From Hyphomicrobiales bacterium (lineage in GTDB: Bacteria > Pseudomonadota > Alphaproteobacteria > Rhizobiales > Rhizobiaceae), in assembly GCA_017305835.1 (NCBI GenBank), contig JAFKJY010000062.1, forward strand, positions 32,494 through 96,493: 64,000 bases of DNA. Direction: 5' to 3'. The notes beneath the pieces are model-generated. The model was not told where the DNA came from and searched no databases. It saw nothing but the letters and a program-made list of their open reading frames with translations. Each line of letters opens with the position of its first letter. Position 1 is the first letter of the stretch. The translations under genes and the position numbers were made by a program. Shown piece by piece: positions 25,450-36,478 of the stretch.

Positions 25450-26634
25450 GTGTCGCAAGAGGCTATTCGGGACGATTCCGCACGCGTACCGCTGATCTAT
25501 GACCCGAGGGTGAGGAGCGCCTTCTTCCAGGTGCTGCTCGTCGTCCTGCTCGGTTTCGGGATCTGGTGGATCGTCGAAAACACCATCGAGAACCTGAGCC
25601 GTTCCAACATTTCCACCGGCTTCGGCTTCCTGCGCGGTCGCGCGGGCTTCGACATCGCCAACACGCTGATCGCCTATTCGTCGGACTCGTCCTATGGGCA
25701 GGCGCTGGTCGTGGGCGTGCTCAACACGCTCGTCGTCGCCGCAGCCGGCATCGTGACGGCCACCATCATCGGCTTTCTCGTCGGCATCGGGCGGCTGTCG
25801 AACAACTGGCTGATCCGCAAGCTGGCCACCGTCTATGTGGAGCTGTTCCGCAACATCCCGCCGTTGCTGGTCATCCTGTTCTGGTACCAGGGCGTGCTGT
25901 CCTTGCTGCCGAGCGTGCGCCAGAGCATTCCGCTGCCCTTGGGCTCCTACCTGAACAACCGCGGCTTCTATTTGCCGAGCCTGACCTGGGGGCCCGGCTT
26001 CTGGCTGATCCTGGCGGGCCTGGTCATCGCCGTCGCGCTCGTCTGGTACGTCGCCCGCCGGGCACATGCGCGCCAGATGGCGACCGGCCAGCAGTTCCCG
26101 GTGTTCTGGGTCAGCGTGCTGCTCATCGTCGGCCTGCCGCTGCTCGCCTTCCTGCTCGCCGGCATGCCGGTGACGGTCGAGTTCCCGCAGAAGGGCACGT
26201 TCAACCTGACCGGCGGCACCAACATCAAGCCGGAATTCCTGTCGCTCTACCTCGCTCTGTCCTTCTACACGGCCTCCTTCATCGCCGAGATCGTGCGCGC
26301 CGGCGTGCTCGGCGTGCCGCGAGGGCAGACGGAGGCCTATTCCGCGCTCGGGCTGCGGCCGGGCAAGGGGCTGCGGCTGGTGATCGTGCCGCAGGCCATG
26401 CGCATCATCATCCCGCCGCTGACCAGCCAGTACCTGAACCTGACCAAGAACTCCTCGCTCGCCGTGGCGATCGGCTTCCCCGACCTCTACGCGATCGGCG
26501 GCACGATCCTGAACCAGACCGGACAGGCGATCGAGGTCGTCGTCATCTTCATGGTCGTCTATCTCAGCATCAGCATCATCACCTCGCTGTTGATGAACTG
26601 GTTCAACGCCAAGATGGCCCTGCCGGAGAGGTGA
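25450..26634 (+). CDS. aapQ: General L-amino acid ABC transporter permease AapQ
   Basis: A 394-residue inner-membrane permease. It has the long N-terminal extension ([39 protein letters not shown]) and large insert of AapQ proteins, with the HisM-type core [21 protein letters not shown] and the EAA-like loop [30 protein letters not shown]. The start is GTG 25450 ([10 protein letters not shown]); an overlapping ATG two bases earlier is out of frame. AapM follows after 4 bp. Confidence 0.95.
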   Translation: MSQEAIRDDSARVPLIYDPRVRSAFFQVLLVVLLGFGIWWIVENTIENLSRSNISTGFGFLRGRAGFDIANTLIAYSSDSSYGQALVVGVLNTLVVAAAGIVTATIIGFLVGIGRLSNNWLIRKLATVYVELFRNIPPLLVILFWYQGVLSLLPSVRQSIPLPLGSYLNNRGFYLPSLTWGPGFWLILAGLVIAVALVWYVARRAHARQMATGQQFPVFWVSVLLIVGLPLLAFLLAGMPVTVEFPQKGTFNLTGGTNIKPEFLSLYLALSFYTASFIAEIVRAGVLGVPRGQTEAYSALGLRPGKGLRLVIVPQAMRIIIPPLTSQYLNLTKNSSLAVAIGFPDLYAIGGTILNQTGQAIEVVVIFMVVYLSISIITSLLMNWFNAKMALPER

Positions 26635-26638
26635 TCCC

Positions 26639-27799
26639 ATGCAAGAACACGACATGTCGTGGGTTCGCACCGAGATGGTGCTGGCGCAGGCGGCACCCCG
26701 CTCGCAGGTCGGCGTAGCCGCCTGGCTGCAGAAGAACCTGTTCGCCTCGGCGGTCGACACCGCCATGACCCTGGTCGCGCTGCTGGCGATCGCCTGGGCG
26801 CTGCCGCACATTCTCAACTGGCTGTTCTTCGACGCCGTCTGGACCGGGACGGACCGCACGGCCTGCCTGACGACGGAGCAGGGCGGCCAGTTGCCGGCCG
26901 GCTGGTCCGGCGCCTGCTGGCCCTTCGTCGGCAGCCGCTTCGGCCAGTTCATGTTCGGCCGCTATCCCTATGACGAACGCTGGCGGGTGATGCTGGCCGG
27001 CGCGCTGTTCCTCGTTCTGCTGGTGCCGCTGCTGATCCCGCGCGTGCCCTACAAGCGGCTCAACGCGATCCTGTTCTTCGGCGTGTTCCCGTTCGTCTGC
27101 TTCTGGCTGCTGGTCGGCGGCTTCCTGGGGCTGCGCTACGTCGAGACGCCGCTGTGGGGCGGCCTGATGGTCACGCTGGTGCTGTCCTATGTCGGCATCG
27201 TCGTGTCGCTGCCGCTCGGCATCCTGCTGGCGCTCGGGCGCCGCTCCCACATGCCGATCGTCAAGCTCCTGTCGGTGATCTTCATCGAGGCAGTGCGCGG
27301 CGTGCCGCTGGTCACCGTGCTGTTCATGGCGAGCTTCATGCTGCCGCTGTTCGTGCCGCCGGGCATGACCTTCGACAAGCTGCTGCGCGCGCTGATCGGC
27401 GTGGCGCTGTTCGCCTCCGCCTACATGGCCGAGGTGGTCCGTGGCGGCCTGCAGGCGATCCCCAAGGGCCAGTACGAGGGTGCCGATTCGCTCGGCCTCG
27501 GCTACTGGCAGAAGATGGGCTTCATCGTCATGCCGCAGGCGCTGACGCTGGTCATCCCGGGCATCGTCAACACCTTCATCGGCATGTTCAAGGACACCAC
27601 CCTCGTCCTCATCATCTCGATGTTCGACCTGCTGGGCGTGGTCAAGCAGAACATCTCGGGCGACCCGACCTGGGCCACCCCGCAGACCGCCAAGACCGGC
27701 TACGTCTTCGCGGCGGCGATCTTCTGGATCTTCTGTTTCGGCATGTCGCGCTATTCGCAGTTCATGGAACGGCGTCTGGCCACCAGCCACAAGCGATAG
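26639..27799 (+). CDS. aapM: General L-amino acid ABC transporter permease AapM
   Basis: A 386-residue permease forming the heterodimeric channel with AapQ. Features: a long N-terminal half with several TM segments, then [50 protein letters not shown] and the EAA-like loop [33 protein letters not shown] 26639 lies 4 bp after the aapQ stop, so the two are translated together. Confidence 0.95.
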   Translation: MQEHDMSWVRTEMVLAQAAPRSQVGVAAWLQKNLFASAVDTAMTLVALLAIAWALPHILNWLFFDAVWTGTDRTACLTTEQGGQLPAGWSGACWPFVGSRFGQFMFGRYPYDERWRVMLAGALFLVLLVPLLIPRVPYKRLNAILFFGVFPFVCFWLLVGGFLGLRYVETPLWGGLMVTLVLSYVGIVVSLPLGILLALGRRSHMPIVKLLSVIFIEAVRGVPLVTVLFMASFMLPLFVPPGMTFDKLLRALIGVALFASAYMAEVVRGGLQAIPKGQYEGADSLGLGYWQKMGFIVMPQALTLVIPGIVNTFIGMFKDTTLVLIISMFDLLGVVKQNISGDPTWATPQTAKTGYVFAAAIFWIFCFGMSRYSQFMERRLATSHKR

Positions 27800-27817
27800 G
27801 AAAAGGGGAACCCTCTC

Positions 27818-28621
27818 ATGGCAACCGAAAACGCGGTCCCGGCCGAGGCGGTGCATGTCGACCGATCGAAGATGCAGGTATCGGCCACGGACGTGGCCAT
27901 TGAGATCATCGACATGCACAAATGGTATGGCGACTTCCATGTGCTGAAGGACATCAACCTGAAGGTGATGCGCGGCGAGCGCATCGTGGTGTGCGGGCCG
28001 TCGGGTTCGGGCAAGTCGACCATGATCCGCTGCATCAACCGGCTGGAGGAGCACCAGAAGGGCAAGATCATCGTCGAAGGCGTGGAGCTCACCAACGACC
28101 TGAAGAAGATCGACGAGGTGCGCCGCGAGGTCGGCATGGTGTTCCAGCACTTCAACCTGTTCCCCCACCTGACGATCCTGGAGAACTGCACGCTGGCGCC
28201 GATCTGGGTGCGCAAGATCCCGCGGAAGCAGGCCGAGGAGACGGCCATGCACTTCCTGACGCGGGTGAAGATCCCCGAGCAGGCGCACAAATATCCGGGG
28301 CAGCTGTCGGGCGGCCAGCAGCAGCGCGTGGCGATCGCCCGCTCGCTGTGCATGCGGCCCAAGATCATGCTGTTCGACGAGCCGACCTCGGCGCTCGACC
28401 CGGAGATGGTGAAGGAGGTGCTGGAGACCATGGTCAGCCTCGCGGAGGAGGGGATGACGATGATCTGCGTGACGCACGAGATGGGCTTTGCGCGCCAGGT
28501 GGCCAACCGCGTCATCTTCATGGACCAGGGCCAGATCGTCGAGCAGAACACGCCGGCCGAGTTCTTCGACCACCCCCGCCACGAGCGGACGAAGCTCTTC
28601 CTCAGCCAGATCCTCCACTGA
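27818..28621 (+). CDS. aapP: General L-amino acid ABC transporter ATP-binding protein AapP
   Basis: A 267-residue ATPase of the polar amino-acid family. Walker A is GPSGSGKST (60-68), Q-loop [12 protein letters not shown], signature [15 protein letters not shown], Walker [18 protein letters not shown]-loop [10 protein letters not shown]. An extra N-terminal tail of about 25 residues is usual for AapP. ATG 27818 follows AAAAGGGG. It is the last gene of the operon and is followed by a terminator. Confidence 0.97.
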   Translation: MATENAVPAEAVHVDRSKMQVSATDVAIEIIDMHKWYGDFHVLKDINLKVMRGERIVVCGPSGSGKSTMIRCINRLEEHQKGKIIVEGVELTNDLKKIDEVRREVGMVFQHFNLFPHLTILENCTLAPIWVRKIPRKQAEETAMHFLTRVKIPEQAHKYPGQLSGGQQQRVAIARSLCMRPKIMLFDEPTSALDPEMVKEVLETMVSLAEEGMTMICVTHEMGFARQVANRVIFMDQGQIVEQNTPAEFFDHPRHERTKLFLSQILH

Positions 28622-28639
28622 GGGGAGAGAGCTCGGGCC

Positions 28640-29896
28640 CTACCGGCCGGCCGCCTCGCGGCCGGCTTTCTTTTCGAGCGCCGCCTTAGCCTCCGCCAGC
28701 GCGTCGTAGCCGTAGAGCCAGTCGAGGTCGGCGGCGAGGCGTTCGCCGCGCAGGCGCATGACGAGGTTGCGGCCGAGCGCCATCGGGCCGGCCGCATGGT
28801 AGGCGCGCTGGTTGAGGCGGCCGCGCGCCGCCGCACGCGCCACGCGCGGGCGCCGCAGCGCCTCGTAGGCGGCGAGCGCGGCCGGCATGTCGTCGGGCCG
28901 CGCGGCGACCAGCTCGGCCAGCACCACCGCATCCTCGATCCCCATCGCCGCGCCCTGCGCCGCGAACGGCGTCATGGCGTGCGCGGCATCGCCGATGAGG
29001 GCCGCGCCCACCTCGCCGGTCCACGAGATGCGGGGGTCGACCTCCGAGATCGGCCACGGCGTCCACGGCGCCGCGTCGTCGGCCAGCGTCGCCAGCGCCC
29101 CGCGCAGGCCGCGCATGGCGGCCGACAGCGGCGCGTGGTCCGCGGCGTCCGCCTTGCCGCCGGCGTCCGCCCGCGTCACCGCGACGAGGTTCACCGCCGA
29201 GCCGCCGCGCAGCGGGTAGGCGACGAGATGGAAGCGCCGGTGCAGGAAGGCCGTCACCGCGTCCTGCGGCATCGCCTCGGCGAGCGCCTGGCCGAGCCGG
29301 CTGTCGCGCCGCACCGTGGTGCGCCAGGCGACGTAGCCGCTCGGCCGGTCGGCCGGCGTGCCGCCGCCAAGCCCGCGCACCGAGGAGTGAACGCCGTCGG
29401 CGCCGACGAGCAGCAGGCACGACACCTCGTCGATGCGGCCCTTGCGGTCGATCGACACCGTCGCGCCGCGCGCATGCAGCGCCGCGTCGCTGACGCGCGC
29501 GCCTGTGACGATGCGGATGTCGGGGTCGCGTTGCGCCCGCGCCAGCAGCGCGCTCTGCAGGTCGGCGCGGTGGGCGACGAGGTAGGGCGCCTTCCAGCGC
29601 GTCTCGGCCCGCGCGCCCAGCTCGATGCTGGAGAGCAGCTTCTGCCGCTTGGCGCCGCGCAGCTCGATCCGCTCGGGCGCGATCGCCGCCGGCAGCAGGT
29701 GCTCCAGCGCGCCGAGCGCGGCAAGCAGCCGCGTCGCATTGGGCGGGATCTGCAGGCCCGCGCCCGCTTCCTGGATCTGCGGCGCCTGCTCGTAGAGCTG
29801 GACGGAAAAACCCTTGCGGGCAAATGCGATCGCGGCCGTCAGGCCGGCGATTCCGGCGCCCGCGACGACGATCTGGCGAGACCGCGGCGTGTTCAT
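28640..29896 (-). CDS. FAD-dependent monooxygenase (salicylate hydroxylase/UbiH-like)
   Basis: A 418-residue group A flavoprotein monooxygenase. It has the dinucleotide fold GAGIAGLTAAIAFARKG (13-29), the NAD(P)H/FAD motif LLVGADGVHSSVRG, and the GD motif ALIGDAAHAMTPFAAQGA. Such enzymes hydroxylate aromatic or polyprenyl substrates using NAD(P)H and O2. The substrate is not deducible here; no catabolic cluster is adjacent. ATG 29896 lies 31 bp after the NDUFS6-like gene stop, so both may be one transcript. Confidence 0.88.
   Translation of the reverse strand: MNTPRSRQIVVAGAGIAGLTAAIAFARKGFSVQLYEQAPQIQEAGAGLQIPPNATRLLAALGALEHLLPAAIAPERIELRGAKRQKLLSSIELGARAETRWKAPYLVAHRADLQSALLARAQRDPDIRIVTGARVSDAALHARGATVSIDRKGRIDEVSCLLLVGADGVHSSVRGLGGGTPADRPSGYVAWRTTVRRDSRLGQALAEAMPQDAVTAFLHRRFHLVAYPLRGGSAVNLVAVTRADAGGKADAADHAPLSAAMRGLRGALATLADDAAPWTPWPISEVDPRISWTGEVGAALIGDAAHAMTPFAAQGAAMGIEDAVVLAELVAARPDDMPAALAAYEALRRPRVARAAARGRLNQRAYHAAGPMALGRNLVMRLRGERLAADLDWLYGYDALAEAKAALEKKAGREAAGR
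28646..28675 (+). terminator. Terminator of the aap operon
   Basis: CCGGCCGC-ctc-GCGGCCGG followed by ctttctttt, 25-55 bp after the aapP stop. It lies inside the last codons of the convergent FAD monooxygenase gene, so coding sequence and terminator are shared. Confidence 0.85.
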
Positions 29897-29927
29897 GCAG
29901 CCACCCCGCCGCGGCGCCTCCGGGGCC

Positions 29928-30173
29928 TCAGGCGGCCCGCGCCGTGTAGAGGCAGCCTTCCGGCTTCGTCTGCCCGGCCGTCAGCGCCGGATTGTAGACG
30001 TAGAGCGTCGAGCAATAGGGGCAGACCTTCTCCGAATCGTCGCCGAGGTCGAGGAAGACGTGCGGATGGTCGAAGGGCGGGTTGGCCCCCACGCACATGA
30101 ATTCCTTCACGCCGATCTCGATCCTGCGGTGGCCGGCATCGTTCTGGAAATGCGGTATCGAATGTCCCGCCAT
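29928..30173 (-). CDS. Zinc-finger domain protein, NDUFS6-like
   Basis: An 81-residue protein with the Zn-binding arrangement of the Complex I 13-kDa subunit NDUFS6: MCVGANPPFDHPHVFLDLGDD followed by CPYCSTLYVY. Cys, His, Cys and Cys are the metal ligands in the family. Mitochondrial NDUFS6 is an assembly and stability factor of the NADH-side module; alphaproteobacteria carry a small homologue. I chose ATG 30173 (MAGHSIPHFQNDAGH); the longer frame adds a non-conserved N-terminus. It is upstream of the FAD monooxygenase gene. Confidence 0.88.
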   Translation of the reverse strand: MAGHSIPHFQNDAGHRRIEIGVKEFMCVGANPPFDHPHVFLDLGDDSEKVCPYCSTLYVYNPALTAGQTKPEGCLYTARAA

Positions 30174-30391
30174 CTCGGTCTCCCTCGATCTGCTGCCTTC
30201 CGATACCGGATCGGCGCGGCGAGCGCCAGCCTTTCTCGCGCGGGGAGGGGGGCCGGGCGCGGTAACCGGTCCTTTGCCGGAAACATGATATGAAACTGTC
30301 GCAAATGCCTGCCACAAGCTATGTTGAGGCATGCCCGGCCGCCGGCCGGGGCCTCGCCTATGTGACGAAGCCAGCGGGCGTGGGGCGTGGA

Positions 30392-32599
30392 ATGAACGAG
30401 TTGAAGCCGGTCCAGACAGATTTCGCAGCCGAGCCGCCGATGCGCGCCGCCGAGCCGAGCCCGGACCGCTTCGTCAACCGCGAGTTCTCCTGGCTCCAGT
30501 TCAACCGCCGCGTGCTGGAGCAGTCGGCCAATCCGCGCCATCCGCTGCTGGAGCGCGTCCGCTTCCTCGCCATCTCGGCCACCAATCTCGACGAGTTCTT
30601 CATGGTGCGCGTCGCCGGCCTCGCCGGCCAGGTGCGCGAGGGCATCGTCACCCGCTCGGCCGACGGCCGCACGCCGCAGGAGCAGCTCGACCAGCTCCTC
30701 GTCGAGGTCGGCCGCCTCCAGAACGAGCAGCAGGAGAGCTTTTCCGACCTGCTCGGCCTGATGCGCAAGGAGGGCATCGACATCGTGCGGCCCGACGCGC
30801 TCACCCGCGACGACAAGGCCTGGCTGGAGGACCATTTCCTCGAAGCCGTCTTCCCGGTGATGACGCCGCTGTCGATCGACCCGGCGCATCCGTTCCCCTT
30901 CATCCCCAATCTCGGCTTCTCCATCGCGCTGACGCTGCGCCACAGGCGCGACGGCGAGGAGATGACGGCGCTGCTGCGCCTGCCGCCGGCGCTGCGCCGC
31001 TTCGTGCGCCTGCCCGACCGCCGCCAGACGATCCGCTTCATCGCGCTGGAGGATCTCGTCGAGCTGCACATCGACCGCCTGTTCCCCGGCTACGAGGTCA
31101 AGGGCTCCGGCACCTTCCGCCTGATCCGCGACAGCGACATCGAGGTGGAGGAGGAGGCGGAGGATCTGGTCCGCCTGTTCGAGACGGCGCTGAAGCGCCG
31201 CCGCCGCGGCCAGGTCATCCGCATCGAGTTCGATTCGGGCATGCCGGACCAGCTCCGCGGCTTCGTCGCCGGCGAGCTCGGCGTCGGCCCCAACCGCATC
31301 AGCGTGCTGTCGGGCCCGCTCGCCATCAACCAGATCTCCGAGATCGTGGCGCTGCCGCGCGACGACCTGAAGTTCGTGCCCTACAACCCGCGCTTCCCCG
31401 AGCGCATCCGCGACCATGGCGGCGACTGCTTCGCGGCGATCCGCGAGAAGGACCTCGTCGTCCACCACCCCTACGAATCCTTCGACGTGGTGGTGCAGTT
31501 CCTGCGCCAGGCCGCCGCCGACCCCGACGTCGTCGCCATCAAGCAGACGCTCTACCGCACCTCCAACGACAGCCCGATCGTGCGTGCCCTGATCGACGCG
31601 GCCGAGACCGGCAAGTCGGTCACCGCGCTGGTCGAGCTCAAGGCCCGCTTCGACGAGGAGGCCAACATCCGCTGGGCGCGCGACCTGGAGCGCGCCGGCG
31701 TGCAGGTCGTGTTCGGCTTCATCGAGCTGAAGACGCACGCCAAGATGTCGCTGGTCGTGCGCCGCGAGGACCAGAAGCTCAGGAACTACGTCCACCTCGG
31801 CACCGGCAACTACCACCCGATCACGGCCCGCATCTACACGGACCTTTCCTATTTCACCTCCGACCCGGCGATCGCCCACGACGTCGCCCAGGTCTTCAAC
31901 TTCATCACCGGCTATGCCGAGCCGACCGAGGAGATGCGGCTCGCCATCTCCCCCTTCACCCTGCGCAAGCGCATCCTCGGCCACATCCAGGCCGAGGTGG
32001 GGCACGCCCGCGCGGGCCGCCCCGCGCAGATCTGGATGAAGATGAACTCGCTGGTCGACCCGATCGTCATCGACGCGCTTTACGAGGCGAGCGCGGCCGG
32101 CGTCGAGATCGATCTCGTGGTGCGCGGCATCTGCTGCCTGCGCCCGCAGGTGCCTGGCCTGTCGGAGAACATCCGCGTCAAGTCGATCGTCGGCCGCTTC
32201 CTGGAGCATGGCCGCATCTACTGCTTCGGCAACGGTCACGGCCTGCCGTCGGACGGCGCGATCGTCTATATCGGTTCGGCCGACATGATGCCGCGCAATC
32301 TCGACCGCCGCGTCGAGCTGATCGTGCCCATCACAAACGCGACGGTGCACGAGCAGGTGCTGGGCCAGATCATGCTGGGAAACATCATGGACAACCAGCA
32401 GAGCTTTGAAGTAATGCCGGACGGAACCTCGCGGCGCATGGTGCCCGATGAGGGCGAGGAACCCTTCAACGCGCAGGAATACTTCATGACCAACCCGAGC
32501 CTGTCCGGCCGTGGCGATGCGCTGAAGATCCATGCGCCCAAGCGCATCACGCGCCACAGCCGCCGCAAGAAGGCCGCGGCGGCCGCCGCCGGCGCATGA
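30392..32599 (+). CDS. ppk: Polyphosphate kinase 1
   Basis: PPK1 reversibly polymerises the gamma-phosphate of ATP into polyphosphate. The 735-residue protein has the usual four domains. Catalytic His449 lies in [10 protein letters not shown] and the second His606 in [13 protein letters not shown]. The N-terminal signature is [21 protein letters not shown] chose ATG 30392 (MNELKPVQ); an in-frame ATG at 30290 would add 34 residues of low quality. The stop overlaps the ppx start (ATGA), so synthesis and degradation of polyphosphate are co-expressed. Confidence 0.97.
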   Translation: MNELKPVQTDFAAEPPMRAAEPSPDRFVNREFSWLQFNRRVLEQSANPRHPLLERVRFLAISATNLDEFFMVRVAGLAGQVREGIVTRSADGRTPQEQLDQLLVEVGRLQNEQQESFSDLLGLMRKEGIDIVRPDALTRDDKAWLEDHFLEAVFPVMTPLSIDPAHPFPFIPNLGFSIALTLRHRRDGEEMTALLRLPPALRRFVRLPDRRQTIRFIALEDLVELHIDRLFPGYEVKGSGTFRLIRDSDIEVEEEAEDLVRLFETALKRRRRGQVIRIEFDSGMPDQLRGFVAGELGVGPNRISVLSGPLAINQISEIVALPRDDLKFVPYNPRFPERIRDHGGDCFAAIREKDLVVHHPYESFDVVVQFLRQAAADPDVVAIKQTLYRTSNDSPIVRALIDAAETGKSVTALVELKARFDEEANIRWARDLERAGVQVVFGFIELKTHAKMSLVVRREDQKLRNYVHLGTGNYHPITARIYTDLSYFTSDPAIAHDVAQVFNFITGYAEPTEEMRLAISPFTLRKRILGHIQAEVGHARAGRPAQIWMKMNSLVDPIVIDALYEASAAGVEIDLVVRGICCLRPQVPGLSENIRVKSIVGRFLEHGRIYCFGNGHGLPSDGAIVYIGSADMMPRNLDRRVELIVPITNATVHEQVLGQIMLGNIMDNQQSFEVMPDGTSRRMVPDEGEEPFNAQEYFMTNPSLSGRGDALKIHAPKRITRHSRRKKAAAAAAGA

Positions 32600-34110
32600 T
32601 ATCAGGCTCGCAGGGGCGGCTGCAGGATCGGCGGCCGCTGTCGATCATCGACATCGGCTCAAACTCGATCCGTCTCGTCATCTACGAGGGCATTGCCCGC
32701 TCCCCCACCATCCTGTTCAACGAGAAGATGCTGGCCGGCCTCGGCCGCGGCATCGTCTCGACCGGCAGGCTCGACCCGGAGGCCGTCCGCCGCGCCGTCT
32801 ACGAGTTCGGCCGCTTCCGCGCGCTGTCGGAGCAGGCCGGCGCCGAGAGCCTGCATGTGATCGCCACCGCCGCCGCGCGCGAGGCCGGCAACGGCGAGGA
32901 GTTCATCCACCGCGCCGAGGACATCCTCGGCACCCGCATCAACGTGCTGTCGGGCCGCGAGGAGGCGCGCTTCTCCGCGCTCGGCGTCATCTCCGCCTTC
33001 CACGCGCCGGACGGGATCGCCGGCGACCTCGGCGGCGGCTCGCTCGAGCTCGTCGACGTTCGCGGCCACGACATAGGCGACGGCATCACCCTGCCGCTCG
33101 GCGGCCTGCGCCTGCAGGACATGGCGAAGAACTCCACCGCCGAGGCCGCGAAGATCGTGCGCCGCGAGCTGAAGCGCGCCGAGCTGCTCGACGCCGGCGC
33201 AGGCCGCACCTTCTACGCGGTCGGCGGCACCTGGCGAAACCTCGCCCGGCTGCACATGAACGCCATCGGCTACCCGTTGCTGGTCATGCACCACTACGAG
33301 ATGGACGTGGAGCGTTCGGTGCCCTTCCTGGAGCAGGTCGCGTCCGGCGACATCGACAGGATCAGGGGCATCGACCGCATCTCCAAGAGCCGCCGCGCGC
33401 TGCTGCCCTACGGCGCGGCCGTGCTGCAGGAGATCGTGCGGACCATGAAGCCCGGCCGCATCGTCGTCTCTGCGCTCGGCGTGCGCGAGGGCTATCTCTA
33501 CTCGCTGCTGTCGGACGACCAGCGCGCCGAGGACCCGCTGATCTCGGCCGCCGAGGAGCTGTCGATCCTGCGCTCGCGCTCCGTCGACCATGCCCGCGAG
33601 CTGGCCGACTGGACCGGCACCACCTTCGAGACGTTCGGCGTCGTCGAGAGCCCCGACGAGGCGCGCTACCGCCGCGCCGCCTGCCTGCTCGCCGACATCG
33701 GCTGGCGCGCGCATCCCGAATATCGCGGCACGCAGTCGCTCAACATCATCGCGCACGCCTCCTTCATCGGCATCGACCACCCCGGCCGCGCCTTCATCGC
33801 GCTGACCAACCTGTTCCGCCACGAGGGCATCTACGACGACATCGTCTCGCCCGAGATGCGGGCGCTGGCCACGCCGCGCTACTACGAGCGGGCCAAGCTG
33901 CTCGGCGCGCTGATGCGGGTCGTCTACCTGCTGTCGGCCTCGATGCCCGGCGTGATCCCCCGGCTGGAATGGGTCCGCCGCGGCGACCGCGCGCTGACCC
34001 TGCTCATCCCCAGCGACAAGGCCGGCCTGATGGGCGAACGCCCCGAAGGCCGCGTCGCCCAGCTCGCCAAGGTGGCCGGCCTCGACCTGAGGATCGCCGT
34101 GGCCGACTGA
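32596..34110 (+). CDS. ppx: Exopolyphosphatase (Ppx/GppA family)
   Basis: A 504-residue enzyme that removes terminal phosphate from polyphosphate or pppGpp. The sugar-kinase/Hsp70-fold phosphate loops are present: [17 protein letters not shown] and [18 protein letters not shown]-terminal HD-like helical domain follows ([20 protein letters not shown]). The ATG at 32596 overlaps the ppk stop by 4 bp. It ends just before a palindromic repeat element. Confidence 0.95.
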   Translation: MISGSQGRLQDRRPLSIIDIGSNSIRLVIYEGIARSPTILFNEKMLAGLGRGIVSTGRLDPEAVRRAVYEFGRFRALSEQAGAESLHVIATAAAREAGNGEEFIHRAEDILGTRINVLSGREEARFSALGVISAFHAPDGIAGDLGGGSLELVDVRGHDIGDGITLPLGGLRLQDMAKNSTAEAAKIVRRELKRAELLDAGAGRTFYAVGGTWRNLARLHMNAIGYPLLVMHHYEMDVERSVPFLEQVASGDIDRIRGIDRISKSRRALLPYGAAVLQEIVRTMKPGRIVVSALGVREGYLYSLLSDDQRAEDPLISAAEELSILRSRSVDHARELADWTGTTFETFGVVESPDEARYRRAACLLADIGWRAHPEYRGTQSLNIIAHASFIGIDHPGRAFIALTNLFRHEGIYDDIVSPEMRALATPRYYERAKLLGALMRVVYLLSASMPGVIPRLEWVRRGDRALTLLIPSDKAGLMGERPEGRVAQLAKVAGLDLRIAVAD

Positions 34111-34153
34111 GGCAGGCGGCACTCCCCATACGGGGACTGTCGAGTACGAGAAT

Positions 34154-34292
34154 ACCCCCACCCCTGACCCCTCCCCACAAGGGGGAGGGAGGCCCAGACC
34201 TTGCGCTGCACGGCGCAAGCTTCGATGACTTATGCTGGAAGGCGATGACGGCGTCTCCCTCCCCCTTGTGGGGAGGGGTCAGGGGTGGGGGT
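34154..34292. repeat. Inverted-repeat element: perfect 38-bp arms, 63-bp spacer
   Basis: Arms 34154-34191 and 34255-34292 are exact reverse complements around a 63-bp spacer. The arms belong to the same family as those at 6465-6558 but differ from them at about three positions, and both arms carry the same differences. The element fills most of the gap between ppx and the convergent amidotransferase-like gene. Confidence 0.93.
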
Positions 34293-34365
34293 AACGGCAG
34301 CGCGATTGCCTATGCAATTGCCTGCCAAAATCCGGCCGCAGCAGGCCGGCCAAACCCGCCGGCCT

Positions 34366-35163
34366 CTACTCCGCAGCCGTCAGCCGCGGCGCCGCGCGCC
34401 CGGACTGCCGTGCCTTCACCGCCGTGCCGAAGGCCTCGAACAGGGCGCGGTTGACCGGGTTTGTCTGCGGGTCGTACTCGGCGTGCCACTGGACGCCGAG
34501 GGCGAAGGTCTTGGCGCCCTCGATGCGGATCGCCTCGATCGTGCTGTCCTCGGCCGTGCCCTCGATCAGCACGCGGCTGCCGGGCACGAGGATGCCCTGG
34601 CCGTGCAGCGAGTTCACGCGGATCGTGTCCTTGCCGAATATGCCGGCGAAGACGCCGCCCGGCGCCAGCTTCACCTCGTGGCGGTCGGCGAACACGACGT
34701 TCGGGTCGGGATGGATCTCGCCGTTTTCCAGCCGCGGCATGCGGTGGTTCATGCGGCCGGGGATCTCGCGGATCTCCGGGTGCAGCGAGCCGCCATAGGC
34801 GACGTTCATCTCCTGGAAGCCGCGGCAGATGCCGAACACCGGCACGCCCTCGGCCACGCACGCCTCGACGAGCGACAGCGCCATCTCGTCGCGGTCCTCG
34901 TCATAGGGCTCGTATTTCGGCGTCGGCTCGGTCTGGAAGCGCGACGGGTGCACGTTCGCCCGCGCGCCGGTGAGCACGATGCCGTGCACCGTGTCGAGCA
35001 GGTCGCGTATGTCGCTGATCGACGGCTTGCCGGCGAAGATCAGCGGCAGCGCGCCCGCCACCTCAGCCACCGCCGCCAGGTTGCGCTCGCCCGCGCCCTG
35101 CACCTGGAAGCGCTTTTCCAGCAGGAAGCCGTTGCCGATCACGCCGACGACAGGTCTGGTCAT
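34366..35163 (-). CDS. Gamma-glutamyl-gamma-aminobutyrate hydrolase family protein (peptidase C26, PuuD-like)
   Basis: A 265-residue class I glutamine amidotransferase-like hydrolase. The catalytic triad is Cys113 (VFGICRGFQEMNV), His227 and Glu229 (GVQWHAEYDP). PuuD-type enzymes release GABA from gamma-glutamyl-GABA in putrescine degradation; the exact gamma-glutamyl substrate is uncertain. ATG 35163 gives the family-typical start MTRPVVGVIGNG. No other puu genes are near. It is followed convergently by ppx and a repeat. Confidence 0.88.
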   Translation of the reverse strand: MTRPVVGVIGNGFLLEKRFQVQGAGERNLAAVAEVAGALPLIFAGKPSISDIRDLLDTVHGIVLTGARANVHPSRFQTEPTPKYEPYDEDRDEMALSLVEACVAEGVPVFGICRGFQEMNVAYGGSLHPEIREIPGRMNHRMPRLENGEIHPDPNVVFADRHEVKLAPGGVFAGIFGKDTIRVNSLHGQGILVPGSRVLIEGTAEDSTIEAIRIEGAKTFALGVQWHAEYDPQTNPVNRALFEAFGTAVKARQSGRAAPRLTAAE

Positions 35164-35191
35164 TGCCCTTGTCCCGTTTCCGTCCGTCCCG

Positions 35192-35256
35192 GAGCATTTC
35201 CGGCAGGAGCATGCTGCGGTTCTGCGTCCGGAAATGCGGCTGAAACAAAGAGATAG
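35192..35256. repeat. Dispersed palindromic repeat, family A, partial copy
   Basis: ggagcatttccgg to tccggaaatgcggctgaaac, a diverged and shortened relative of the element at 3742-3849. It lies between rnd and the C26 hydrolase gene. Confidence 0.7.
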
Positions 35257-35302
35257 TCCCCGCCGCCCCATCCGCGCAAGTCCGCGGCTGGAAACGGTGT
35301 GG

Positions 35303-36469
35303 TCACGCTTTCGGCGCCTCGAGGTCGAACACGGCGATCCTGCGTCGCTCGAACTTGATACCGATCTCGCCGCGCACCAGCCGCAGCGCCTTCTCGCCGA
35401 ACACCTCGCGCCGCCAGCCGTGCAGCGCCGCCACGTCGGCGTTCTCGCCTTCCGAGGCGATGCGCTCGATGTCGTCGCTGGTCGCCAGCACCTTGGCCGC
35501 CACGCCCTCGTCCTCGGCGACCAGCCGCAGCAGCACCTTGAGCAGCTCGGCCGCCGCGTTGCTGCCCTCGGCCGGCTGCGCGTGCTTGGGCAGCTTCGGC
35601 AGGTCGTCCTTGGGAATGTCGAAGGCGCGGTTCACCGCCGCCAGCAGACCGGCCGCGCTGGAGGAGCGCTCCCAGCCGCGCGGCGTGGTGCGCAGCCGGC
35701 CGAGCGCCTCGGCGTCGCGCGGCTGCTGCTGCGCGACCTCGAACAGCGCGTCGTCCTTCACCACGCGCCCGCGCGGCACGTTGCGCTCGCGCGCCTCGCG
35801 CTCGCGCCATGCCGCGATCTCGCGCAGCACGGCGAGCTCGATCGGCTTGCGCAGCCGCACCTTGAGCCGCTTCCAGGCGTCCTCGGGATTCTGGTCGTAG
35901 GTGGAGCGCGCCGTCAGCACCTCCATCTCCTCGTTCAGCCAGTGGGCGCGGTCCTCGCGCTCCAGCTCGGCCTTGAGGTAGAGGTAGACCTCGACCAGAT
36001 GGGTGACGTCGGCCAGCGCGTATTCGAGCTGCTTGTCCGACAGCGGCCGCCGCCGCCAGTCGGTGAAGCGCGACGACTTGTCGATGCGCGCCCCGGAGAC
36101 CTTCTGCACGATCTGCTCGTAGGACACGCTCTCGCCGAAGCCGCACACCATCGCCGCCACCTGCGTGTCGAACACCGGGTGCGGGATCAGCCCGCCGAGG
36201 TGGAAGACGATCTCGATGTCCTGCCGGGCGGCGTGGAAGACCTTCAGGATGCGCTCGTCGGCCATCAGCTCGAAGAACGGCTTCAGGTCGATGTCCGGCG
36301 ACAGCGGGTCGACCAGCGCGGTCGCGTCGGGGCTCGCCATCTGGATCAGGCAGAGCTCCGGCCAGAAGGTCGTCTCGCGGATGAATTCGGTGTCGACGGT
36401 GACGAAATCGGATTTGCGGAGCGCCGCGACCGCAGCCTCGAACTCCGCCTGCTTGGTGATGAGTTTCAT
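35303..36469 (-). CDS. rnd: Ribonuclease D
   Basis: RNase D is a 3'-5' exoribonuclease of the DEDD family that matures tRNA 3' ends. In this 388-residue protein Asp26 and Glu28 (FVTVDTEFIRETTFWP) form Exo I, VFHAARQDIEIV carries the Exo II Asp, and YALADVTHLVEVYLYL the Exo III Tyr and Asp. An HRDC domain follows (LAVLREIAAWREREARERNVPRGRVVKD). The start is ATG 36469, 9 bp after the MFS gene stop. Confidence 0.95.
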   Translation of the reverse strand: MKLITKQAEFEAAVAALRKSDFVTVDTEFIRETTFWPELCLIQMASPDATALVDPLSPDIDLKPFFELMADERILKVFHAARQDIEIVFHLGGLIPHPVFDTQVAAMVCGFGESVSYEQIVQKVSGARIDKSSRFTDWRRRPLSDKQLEYALADVTHLVEVYLYLKAELEREDRAHWLNEEMEVLTARSTYDQNPEDAWKRLKVRLRKPIELAVLREIAAWREREARERNVPRGRVVKDDALFEVAQQQPRDAEALGRLRTTPRGWERSSSAAGLLAAVNRAFDIPKDDLPKLPKHAQPAEGSNAAAELLKVLLRLVAEDEGVAAKVLATSDDIERIASEGENADVAALHGWRREVFGEKALRLVRGEIGIKFERRRIAVFDLEAPKA

Positions 36470-36478
36470 TAGCCCTGT